This document shows positions 8,375 through 16,934 of a stretch of DNA of 64,000 bases, piece by piece. Numbering within the stretch: position 1 is the first letter of the stretch; the number at the start of each line of letters is the position of its first letter. Position numbers and translations under genes: made by a program. Source of the stretch: DATFFO01 sp963744905 (lineage in GTDB: Bacteria; Actinomycetota; Acidimicrobiia; Spongiisociales; ZC4RG35). Under the pieces are notes generated by a model, which was given only the letters and a program-made list of their open reading frames with translations, was not told where the DNA came from and searched no databases. Location: NCBI GenBank assembly GCA_963744905.1, contig CAVUUV010000005.1:124001-188000 (forward strand), read 5' to 3'.

Positions 8375-10212
8375 TCAAGGAACCGTCCTTACGCACGATT
8401 CGCCATCAATTTCCAGCGTTGTCCCTGGCGCAGTGGAGATCCAGGTTACGTCACCGCAGGAAAGCCCCGTGGCAGTGAAGAGATAGTGTCCGGGGCTTGT
8501 GCCGCCATTGGAAGCATTGTCGACCGTCGCAGAATGAATCGCAACGTGAGAAAAGGTCACTGTCCCTTCGGTTTGGTGCTTGGACATGCGAACGGAATCG
8601 ACCTGACCGCCGGTAATCGACCAGCCGACTGCGTGAACGACCACGTACGGAACTTCAACGTTTCTGTACTCGAATCCATTGCTGTAGGCGCCATCCGCGA
8701 TTGGTTCGGTTGACACGAACCCGTCGACTAGATGAACCTCGCTTGAACTCCGATTCTGCCAAACGAAGATTCCGTTACACGCTGATTCGAAGGTCTTGTT
8801 GTTGTCAAATGTCCAATCGCTAGGCTGATGTATGTCAATTGCCGGCCATTCGAATCCTGCGCAATTCTTCACGTTGGTGGGGAGAACGCCGCGCGCTATC
8901 GAATCGCGAACGATATTACCTGACCCGGCTCCAAGTTGGAATGCTGAGAGGTTGTACCCACGCGCATCTCCGACAGCGTTTGTGACCCCATCGGCAAGGG
9001 CGTGCAGTAATCGAATATCCGAGGAGTTATTTGAGTGATTAAGGCGCCAACTTGTCTTTGTGTCGTGAGGCGGTGGGTTCCACCAGTAGGCCTCTCCGGC
9101 GATGTTCTTGGCGATTGTGTCCCGAAACGTAATTCCATGAGATGCGTGAGGCACGAAGGCCCGATTGGTTGAGTTCTCGACCACGACACCTTCGACCAGG
9201 GTGCCCCTCGACCCGTCTCCGACGTGATGCCAGTGGAGTGGGTAGTGATCGAGTTCCTCGATCGGCTGAAGATCGATGTCCACATAGCGGATGGTCGACT
9301 TCGTCGAGCCCTTCATGAACATGATGTCGCCACGGCCGAAGATCCGAACATCTCGATCCAAGTTCTGGGTAAGACCATCGTTGGACCAAGTGGTGGTCGG
9401 GGTGCCCTGCCAATCGACGGAGGCACCCGAGCCGATCATGAGTGTGGCGCCGTTCCGGAACTCAATGGACTCTCCGGATCTGAGGGTCAGCCGCTCATTC
9501 TCGATGAGTGTGTCGTGGGCGATGACGAGTCGATGGCCCGCCGGCGGCGGGGTGAGGGGATCCAACCCGAGTGATCGAGCCAGGAAGGTGGCCATCTGAT
9601 CCCGACGGACGGGGTCATCGGGGCAGTACTGCGAATTGGTGGGTGGGTTGCACCCCCTGGTGATCCCCGCCGCCGCCAGCCTGTTGATGTCCGCCTCGAA
9701 GATGGAGCCTTCGTCGTCAATGAAGCTATCGCCCGCCGACTCCACCGCGAAATGGAAGGCCCTATCGAGAAAAGCTGCCATCTGGCCCCTGGTGACGACG
9801 TCGTCCGGGCAATAGAGCGTGTTCTTCGGCGGATTGCAGCCCTTTGCGATTCCCGCGCCGGCGAGGGCATTGATGTCGGCTTGAAAGATCGATTGGTCAT
9901 CATCGGAGAACGCATCCGGGGCCCCATGTGGCAAATCCAGGGCGCGTGCAAGGAAAGCCGCCATCTGCCCTCGCGTCACCTGATCACTGGGGCAGTAGTA
10001 GTAGTTGCTGGGCAGGTTACAGCCCTTTGTAATCCCAATTGCAGTGGCCACTCTCTGTGTCACCCTCATGGACGTTGCCGTCGTCGTCCGTGAAGGCATC
10101 TTTCACCCCAGTAGCTCGGGGTCGCCATTGCCCGGGCAGAAAGCGCCACAGACAACCCGGCCATCGCAAGTGTGATCAGGAGGCGACTCTGGCGTTGAAG
10201 AAGAAATCTCAT
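8375..10212 (-). CDS. Exported SLH-repeat plus beta-helix protein, 5' end frameshifted
   Basis: Three S-layer-homology-like repeats, each with the pattern ITKGCNxP...YCPxDxVTRGQMAAFLARA, are followed by a long region resembling G8/right-handed beta-helix proteins (TLRSGESIEFRNGATLMIGSG, then many Asn/Asp/Gly-rich rungs). The continuous frame starts only at 10099 and has no export signal. In another frame, an ATG at 10212 gives a good signal peptide (MRFLLQRQSRLLITLAMAG, ending ARAMA). A third frame between them gives VKDAFTDDDGNVHEGDTES, the start of the first repeat. Two single-base indels, one at CCCC 10106-10109 and one near 10050-10063, restore the protein. Expected to be cell-wall attached and extracellular, perhaps binding or cleaving the polysaccharide made here. 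Confidence 0.75.
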
Positions 10213-10414
10213 AGGGCGTTTCACTTGTTTCGGTGGATGTTCGGTAGGATTCAGCTGTGCGATTTAAGGATTGTTTGGCTTCCGACGCAGAGCAATCGGC
10301 CGATCGTCGGCGTCGACGGCTCGGGACGTTAGGCTCAGCCATAATGGCTTGACCGGGCCCGGCTCGTGGCTCAGCCTTCCTATCGTGCTCATTTAGATCT
10401 TAAGACAAGAGGGG
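10213..10414. other. Divergent promoter region
   Basis: Two hundred bases between the SLH protein and the broken GT4 gene. It should hold promoters for both, but none is convincing. The right end carries AAGAGGGG before the GTG at 10415. Confidence 0.35.
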
Positions 10415-11545
10415 GTGAGCCTGCCTCATCGACATCCCGTTAGCATGCTGGTCCTCATCGACAGCCTCGGTCCCGGAGGTGCTCCGTACTCCATCGTCCA
10501 ACTGGCTGGGCTCCTCGTCGCTTCCGGGGTGCGCCTCGCCTTCGTTTGTCTCGAGCGCCGGGCGGTGGGGCCGGGTCCGAATGCGTGGACGGGACTGAAC
10601 GTGCGGTGTGTGCTGGAAGTTCATCGATCGAGCGGTATTCGCAGGTGCGAACCGTTCTCGCCCAAGCGCCCAGATCTCATCCACACCACGTTGTCCGCAT
10701 CCGACCTGCTCGGAAGATCGCGCGGCGACCATGCGAGTTCCGGTGGTAACCAGCCTGGTGAACGTCGGCTACAGGAGGGTCCGGCTGGGGATCGATGCGT
10801 TCGGCGATGGCGGCTCGGGGCTCTGCAGGCGATGGATGCGTGACGGCTCTCTCGCTCACCGGTGCGTTCATGCCATCAGCCACACCGTGGCAAACAGCGC
10901 GATCACCATCTTCGCATGGACCCCCAGAAGGTCGCAGTCATGCCTGGCAGTCGGGACCGGCCGGAGATGGATGTCGCTGCCGTCCCGGAAGCTGTGAGGG
11001 AGAAGCTCAGCTTGCGGGCCATGCCCAGGTGATCATCGACGGGGTGGTCAGGAGGATCTGAAGGGGCAACGCGCCCTCGATCGAGGCGTACTCTGGTCTC
11101 GCCGAATCCGAGCGGATCTCTACCTCATCATGGCGGGTCGTGAAGGCCATGTCTCTCCAGAGCTCCGCTGCTCGCCAAATAGTCAGTGCACCGAATCTCC
11201 TCCTGAGACATGCAGCGGATACCGGATTTGCTTTCGGCCTGGGATGTTCGCATTCCAATCCCTCTATGAGGGGCTTGGGGGGCCTTTTGGAAGCGATGGC
11301 CCTAGGCATACCGATTGTGGCATAGGCTATAGATGTGCAGTAAAGGGAGTAGCCTCTGATTTGGTCGTGTATGCCACGCCTAAAACCTGGATCGACCTGG
11401 CCACAAGTACAGAGGAAGTGCTCGATGACAAGGGCCGACAATTCAGTTTGGAGCTGCCACCTGGCGTGGTTACGAGGAAGGCGCCACGCGAGTGAAGTTG
11501 TTACCCGAATGGCCGAGTGGTATCGGACGGCGAAGTACAGATGAA
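10415..11545 (+). pseudogene. GT4-family glycosyltransferase, multiply frameshifted
   Basis: Pieces of one GT4 enzyme occur in order but in changing frames: MLVLIDSLGPGGAPYSIVQL (10445 on), PDLIHTTLSASDLLGR, VPVVTSLVNVGY, HAISHTVANSA, then HLRMDPQKVAVMPGSRDRPE (10907 on), AGHAQVIIDG, KGQRALDRG...ADLYLIMAGREGH (11061 on), FAFQSLYEGLGG and finally LLEAMALGIPIVA (about 11290-11330). Weak remnants (EEVLDDKGR, TRMAEWYR) reach about 11540. At least six frame switches are needed, several at homopolymers such as the GGGGGG near 11277. No functional product is possible as written. Confidence 0.75.
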
Positions 11546-11750
11546 CGAAGGTCCAGGTCGGTAGAGAACGAGTTTCGGAGACGATGTGGAAAGCCACCCG
11601 ATCGAGATCCAGGAGCGTTCTACGCGCTGGACGGTCTCCCAGACTCGCCACTCAAGTCGGAAGCGGTGTCCATCAGGCGCGGTTTTGGTTATCAAGCCCA
11701 CAGGTCGTGCCCTACCCGTGTTGCGCATGCCGGCGGCATGCCGTTGACGG

Positions 11751-14435
11751 TCAGGAGAAGGGCCCGATGCAGCTGGGGCTCGGCTCCGACTCGGATCGGG
11801 TCCTGGCCAGCAGTGACGCCTGCAGATAGTTGATCGGATCCAGATAGGCGTCACGGACCTGCAGGGTGCGGCGCAGGACCGGGTTGCCGGCCAATAGCTC
11901 CTGACGATCGGTGAGTAGCAAGACCTCTTCGACGGTCCGGTCGTGTTCGATCTGGATCCGCTCGAAAATCTGTCGGCTGTCGGGTTCGACCAAGAGGTCG
12001 ACGTAGCGGGCGGCGATGTTGAGGTCGGTCTTGAATAGGGTCATCTCCACGTTGGAGATGAAGGTCTGGACGAAGGACCATTTCTCGATCATGTCCTGGA
12101 ACACATTCTCGTAGCCGGCCTCCCGGGCGGCAGCGAGGCCCGATCCGACCCCATACCATCCCGGCACGATCGCGGGATTGGGTCCAGCCGGACACCCAGG
12201 GAATGGCCCGGAGATCGTCCAGGCTGCCGCCTCCTCCGGGGCGACGGGAAGGCGCGAACCGATGTTCATCTCCCCCAACTCCTCCACCGGGGTCGAGCTG
12301 AGGAAGTAGGGGACCAGGGACGGGTCGTCCACCAGGTCCCGATAGGCCGAGTAGGCGGCTTGTGAGAACACCTCCATCGCCTCGGTCCATCGGTCCAGGA
12401 CATGATCGGGTTGGCGTGAGACCCGATGCAGCAGCGATGCCTCCAGCACCGATGCCAGCGCCAACTCCAGGTTGCGGGTGGCCAGGCGGGGCAGACCGTA
12501 CTTGTCGGATACGACCTCGCCCTGCTCGGTGATCTTGATCGGCCCGTCGATGGTGCCGAAGGGCTGGGCCAGGATGGCGGCGTGGGTGGGGCCGCCACCC
12601 CGTCCGATCGTCCCGCCCCGACCGTGGAAGAGCCGCAGCCTCACCCCGTGCTCCTGAGCGGCGTTGCGCAACACCCTCTGTGCTTTGTAGATCTCCCACT
12701 GCGAGGTGGTGATCCCGCCCGCCTTGTTGGAGTCGGAGTAACCCAACATGACTTCCTGGACGTCGCCGCGAAGTGAGACCAGTCGCCGATAGCTGGGCTC
12801 GGACAGCAAGTCGGAGAGCAGGTCTCCGGCATTGCGCAGGTCGGTGATCGTCTCCACCAGCGGGACCAGGCCGATCCGGGCCACTCCCTGGGCCAGATCG
12901 ATCAGGCCCGCCTCGCGGGCCAGCACCGCCGCCCCAAGGACGTCGGCGGGGCTGGCGGTCATCGAGATGACATAGGACTCGATCACCTGGGGGCCGAAGC
13001 GGTCCAGGGCGGTCCGTATCGCCTCGAACGTGCCCAGGGTCTTCTCGGCCCGGTCCTCGAGGCGGGTGGCGGCCGATGACAGTGGACGTAGGCCCGACAG
13101 CTCCGCCGCCAACAAGTCGGCCCGGTCGTGGGGTTCCATGGCCCCGAAGTCGATCCCCAGGCGGCCGTAGAGCTGGGAGAGGGCGTCGGTGTGCCAGCGA
13201 GAATGCTCGCGCACGTCCATCGTGGCCAGGTGGAACCCGAAGGTGTCCACGTTGCGTATCAGGCGCTGGAGGACACCGTTGGCGATGAGTGCGCCCCGAT
13301 GCTCCATCAGGCTCGTGTGCATGACGAACAGCTCCGCCCGCAATTCCTGGGGGCCCTGGTAGTCGTTCCCCTCGACATGGCGGGTGCCTTCCAGGATGCG
13401 TTGGCGAGTGTTGATCAAACGCTGATGGACGAAGGCGCACTTGAGTCGGTAGGGCTCACCGGAGTTGAGGTGCCCGAACCGCTCCCACACCCCGGGAAGC
13501 ATCTGGCGGTCCCGGGCCAGGCACTCCTGGAGTTCGGGAGTCACGTCCTGGATTCGATTCGACGTCGACAGCTCCTCGGCAACGGATTCGACGGCGGTGA
13601 TCAGGGCTCTCAGGCCCCGGTCGTGCTGCATCTCCAACACGTCCAGGGTCACCTGAGGCGTGACGGCCGGGTTCCCGTCCCGGTCACCCCCGACCCAGGT
13701 TCCGAAGCGGATCGGGGTGGGGTTGGCGCCGTCCGAGGAAACCCGGCCGATTTGGAGCGCCATTTCCTCGCCCAGGGTTGGGAGCACGTCACTGAAGAGA
13801 AGGTCGAAGTAGAACACCATCGACTTGGCCTCGTCCATCGGCTCGGGGCGTTCCATGCGCAGCTCGTCGGTCTGCCAGATCTGGTCGATCAGCTCGGACA
13901 CCCGTCGGTCGATGCGCTCCTGTTCCTTTTCGGTGGCCCGGGGGTCGAGGCGCTCGTCGAGGAGATCGGCCAGGGTGCGGAGCTTGGTGAGGAGTGTGCG
14001 CCGGGCCGCCTCGGTGGGATGGGCGGTGAATACGGGGCGCAGCTCCAGTCGGGACAGGACGTCTGCGGTCAACTCGGCCTGCAGGTCGGCGGCGAGTATC
14101 CGATCGACGGTGTCCGCCAGCGAGTTCTCCCGCTCGCTTCCGGCCAGATCCCCGACCCGGTGCACCTGTTCGGCGACGTTGGCCAGATAGAAGTAGGCGG
14201 TGAAGGCCCGCATCAACTGCATGGTGTCGTCCAACGCCAGGTCCCCGAGAAGGTGGTCGAGCTCCTTGCCCGCCTGGGGGTCCTCCTCCAGGCGGATTCT
14301 CTTGGTCAATGCGCGGACTTGTTCGACCAGATCCAGGAGAGCGGAGCCGTGCTGGCGGACGAGACAGTCTCCCAACTGGTTGCCCAGGCGTCGGATGTCA
14401 GCTCTGAGTTGCTCGTCCCGCTCGCGGTCGGTCAT
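11751..14435 (-). CDS. ppc: Phosphoenolpyruvate carboxylase (C-terminus frameshifted)
   Basis: Anaplerotic enzyme making oxaloacetate from PEP and bicarbonate. Hallmarks are FTAHPTEAARR (catalytic His), GYSDSNKAGG, and the Gly-rich loop FHGRGGTIGRGGGP with THAAILAQP. At 894 residues it is near full length. It ends abnormally in SESEPSPSCIGPFS rather than the invariant NTG. The lost tail is visible downstream in other frames: QLHRALLLTVNGMP and AGMRNTG, with a stop at 11712-11714. Three missing G/C bases between 11713 and 11770 would restore QLHRALLLTVNGMPAGMRNTG in pieces. Since the C-terminal Gly is needed for activity in this family, the truncated reading is suspicious. Transcribed alone, away from the sulfotransferase fragment. 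Confidence 0.93.
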   Translation of the reverse strand: MTDRERDEQLRADIRRLGNQLGDCLVRQHGSALLDLVEQVRALTKRIRLEEDPQAGKELDHLLGDLALDDTMQLMRAFTAYFYLANVAEQVHRVGDLAGSERENSLADTVDRILAADLQAELTADVLSRLELRPVFTAHPTEAARRTLLTKLRTLADLLDERLDPRATEKEQERIDRRVSELIDQIWQTDELRMERPEPMDEAKSMVFYFDLLFSDVLPTLGEEMALQIGRVSSDGANPTPIRFGTWVGGDRDGNPAVTPQVTLDVLEMQHDRGLRALITAVESVAEELSTSNRIQDVTPELQECLARDRQMLPGVWERFGHLNSGEPYRLKCAFVHQRLINTRQRILEGTRHVEGNDYQGPQELRAELFVMHTSLMEHRGALIANGVLQRLIRNVDTFGFHLATMDVREHSRWHTDALSQLYGRLGIDFGAMEPHDRADLLAAELSGLRPLSSAATRLEDRAEKTLGTFEAIRTALDRFGPQVIESYVISMTASPADVLGAAVLAREAGLIDLAQGVARIGLVPLVETITDLRNAGDLLSDLLSEPSYRRLVSLRGDVQEVMLGYSDSNKAGGITTSQWEIYKAQRVLRNAAQEHGVRLRLFHGRGGTIGRGGGPTHAAILAQPFGTIDGPIKITEQGEVVSDKYGLPRLATRNLELALASVLEASLLHRVSRQPDHVLDRWTEAMEVFSQAAYSAYRDLVDDPSLVPYFLSSTPVEELGEMNIGSRLPVAPEEAAAWTISGPFPGCPAGPNPAIVPGWYGVGSGLAAAREAGYENVFQDMIEKWSFVQTFISNVEMTLFKTDLNIAARYVDLLVEPDSRQIFERIQIEHDRTVEEVLLLTDRQELLAGNPVLRRTLQVRDAYLDPINYLQASLLARTRSESEPSPSCIGPFS

Positions 14436-14719
14436 CGGTCAGACGTTAATCGGATCCCCCTCCACCTGCATTCGGATTTGCTCTCGTATTACCTGGAAAT
14501 GCTTCTTAGTTCGTCGGGGAGGCATCGGTATACGACGTAGAAGACTAGACGGTCAAGGCGCACACACTACTGCATGAGTTTGCCGCTATGAAACGTATTT
14601 CATGATGCAACGCACACGTCCACAGGTCGTGGTAGTTGATGTAGGTGACCGCAGCGCTGTACCGAGGTTCCTGGCCGCAGATACTCTTCGGTACAATCTG
14701 CGACCTGCTCTCAAGGACA
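14436..14719. other. Region upstream of ppc
   Basis: AT-rich spacer; no ORF with family resemblance. It probably contains the ppc promoter on the minus strand, but no clear boxes were identified. Confidence 0.35.
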
Positions 14720-15355
14720 CTACAGGTAGCCATAACGTTCAGCAATATTCGACACACGCTCGGTTTCGGGAAGACTTCGGCAGGTCATCTCATCCGAAAT
14801 CGAAAGTCTGGGACTTCACATTGGGCTTCTCATTTCTCTGGACGTAGAACATTCCAACTGAATGAGATCTGAGAGCCCGATTCGTGTCCCGATCTCTCGA
14901 ATAAAGTCATGATCTGCATCTTGAAGCCGCCAAGTTGAGTCGGCCAACTCTTTCGCCTTGGTTAGCCACCTGTCGGCCACAAGGACTGCATCCGTGACGG
15001 GGTATCCGGTGAACTCAACAAATTGGGAACGGTAGTGATACCAGGGTGTATGTCGATTGGGCGTTATCCTCAACGGCTGCGATCGATCTCATTGCGAGGA
15101 GAGGGCTGCGAATCTGATGGAATACATGTCCCCGAAAGTCGTCTAGGTGGAAGGTCGCCATCCAGGAAACATCTCCCTCGAAGGAAGCGTTGGGAGGGAT
15201 GGCCTTGATTCACCAACCTTCATGTCCACACCGGACTCCAGACGCAGTAAGCACCCTTGCTATATAGCCGGTACCAGACCTTGCGGTTTCCACAATGACG
15301 AATTCGGGCTCGAAGACTGGGCGGGCAGTGGCCAGCAGGACCTGGCGAACGCCAT
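14720..15355 (-). pseudogene. Sulfotransferase-like protein D, multiply frameshifted
   Basis: No single long ORF exists, but minus-strand segments in order reconstruct a P-loop sulfotransferase: PVFEPEFVIVETARSGTGYI (phosphosulfate loop), ARVLTASGVRCGHEGW, then GDVSWMATFHLDDF and VFHQIRSPLLAMRSIAA (3'-phosphate region), HYRSQFVEFTGYPVTDAVL, STWRLQDADHDFIREIGTRIG, KSQTFDF, DDLPKSSRNRACVEY, and the C-terminal AERYGYL with stop at 14720-14722. The start would be the ATG at 15355. Total length about 211 residues. At least four to five frame changes are needed. Only the middle segment (14816-15073) is a readable ORF. It belongs to the CGHE-type sulfotransferases, unlike A-C. Confidence 0.72.
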
Positions 15356-15598
15356 TGCGGATTCATCCCATGGCCGAATTTTACGCTTTCGGAAAGATCC
15401 GAGAGGGTGGAGCAACGGCAATTCTCAAGAAGGGGGTGGGAATCCGCCCTTCACACTCAGCTCCTTTCGGTTCGTTGAGAGGGAATCCCGTGTGAATGAG
15501 GCATGGAGAAGTTCCACGACAATCCGAGACACGGGTGTTTGGAGCGGCGACCCCCCGGTGTGGCGTGGGAGTTGCCAGCCGGTACCGTTCAGAGGGAG
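15356..15598. other. ffh upstream region
   Basis: Divergent spacer between the broken sulfotransferase D and ffh. An in-frame extension of ffh to 15503 exists, but it has no resemblance to SRP54 and is treated as leader. Confidence 0.35.
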
Positions 15599-16930
15599 AT
15601 GTTCGACTCACTCAGCCAGCGCTTCGAAGGGATCTTCTCCACACTCCGCGGCAAGGGGAAGCTGTCGGAGGCAGACGTCGACGCCGCACTGCGGGAGGTG
15701 CGTCTGGCGCTGCTCGAAGCCGACGTCAATGTGGCGGTCGTCAAGACCTTCCTGGGTCGGGTCCGGGAACGAGCCCTTCAGGCCGAGGTCTCCAAGAGCC
15801 TCACTCCCGGCCAACAAGTGATCAAGATCGTGCACGAGGAGTTGATCCAGACCCTGGGTGGAAGCACGGCGACCCTGAAGCAGGCCAACCCTCCCGTCAC
15901 CATTCTCATGGTGGGACTGCAGGGGTCCGGGAAGACGACCACAGCCGCCAAGCTGGCCAACCATCTCAAGCACAAGGGACGCCGTCCCATACTGGTTGCC
16001 GCCGACCTGCAGCGACCGGCCGCGGTCGACCAGCTCGAGACGTTGGGTGGACGGGTGGGAGTGCCCGTGTTCGTCGAACGCAAGTCAAAACCGGCCAGGG
16101 TGGTGAAGAATGCCCTAAGGGAGGCCAATCGGGCCGGGAACGACGTGGTAATCGTCGACACGGCCGGACGTCTCCAGATCGACCAGGAGCTGATGAAGGA
16201 ACTGGCCGAGGTGTCGAAGGTGGCCAACCCGGCCGAGACCCTGTTGGTGGTCGATGCGATGACCGGGCAGGACGCTGTCAATGTGGCCAAGGGTTTCAGC
16301 GACCACACCGACTTGACCGGGATCGTCCTCTCCAAGCTCGACGGCGACGCCCGGGGGGGAGCCGCAATCTCGGTGCGTGAGGTCACCGGCGCACCGGTCA
16401 AGTTCGCCGGGGTGGGGGAGGGCCTGGACGATCTGGAGCCGTTCCATCCCGATCGCATGGCCTCGCGAATCCTCGGGATGGGCGACGTGATGACCCTGAT
16501 CGAGAAGGCCGAGGCCAACTTCGACACCGCCCAGGCCGAGAAGGCGGCCGAGAAGATGCAGAAGGGCCAGTTCACCCTGGAGGACTTCCTCGATCAGTTC
16601 CAGCAGGTCAAGAAGATGGGCCCCCTGGGCGACATCCTGGCCATGCTGCCCGGGGCGGGATCGATGCTGCGGGACGTCGAAGTCGACGACCGGGACGTGT
16701 CGCGGATCGAGGCGATCATCCACTCCATGACCCCCGAGGAGCGCCGCAACCCCAAGGTGATCAACGGAAGCCGCAAGCGCCGTATCGCCGCCGGGTCGGG
16801 GACCCGGCCTCAGGACGTCAACAATCTCCTCAAGCAGTTCAACGACGCCCAGAAGATGATGAAACTCGTCATGGGGGGCAAGAGCATCCCCGGCCTGTCC
16901 GGGCTGATGGGGGGTCGTGGACGGGGCTGA
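15599..16930 (+). CDS. ffh: Signal recognition particle protein Ffh
   Basis: SRP54 GTPase that binds 4.5S RNA and signal sequences of nascent membrane proteins. The order is N-domain helical bundle, G domain with G1 GLQGSGKTTTAAKLA, DTAGRLQID (G3) and LSKLDGDARGG (G4), then the Met-rich M domain (KMQKGQFTLEDF, GAGSMLRD) ending GLSGLMGGRGRG. The start at 15599 (MFDSLSQRFEG) matches the family and has GAGGGAG directly upstream. The operon order ffh-rpsP is interrupted by a minus-strand ABC exporter whose stop lies about 5 bases beyond the ffh stop. Confidence 0.97.
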   Translation: MFDSLSQRFEGIFSTLRGKGKLSEADVDAALREVRLALLEADVNVAVVKTFLGRVRERALQAEVSKSLTPGQQVIKIVHEELIQTLGGSTATLKQANPPVTILMVGLQGSGKTTTAAKLANHLKHKGRRPILVAADLQRPAAVDQLETLGGRVGVPVFVERKSKPARVVKNALREANRAGNDVVIVDTAGRLQIDQELMKELAEVSKVANPAETLLVVDAMTGQDAVNVAKGFSDHTDLTGIVLSKLDGDARGGAAISVREVTGAPVKFAGVGEGLDDLEPFHPDRMASRILGMGDVMTLIEKAEANFDTAQAEKAAEKMQKGQFTLEDFLDQFQQVKKMGPLGDILAMLPGAGSMLRDVEVDDRDVSRIEAIIHSMTPEERRNPKVINGSRKRRIAAGSGTRPQDVNNLLKQFNDAQKMMKLVMGGKSIPGLSGLMGGRGRG

Positions 16931-16934
16931 GGTC

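Noticed and set aside
11851..14540. Long ORFs overlapping ppc on both strands (470 and 529 residues)
   Set aside because: Low-complexity Pro/Gly/Arg/Ser-rich shadow frames over a strongly conserved gene; typical of high-GC DNA.
14436..15598. SRP RNA or tRNA gene upstream of ffh
   Set aside because: No cloverleaf, no GGAA/GAGG-type SRP tetraloop stem; the coding traces there belong to the broken sulfotransferase.
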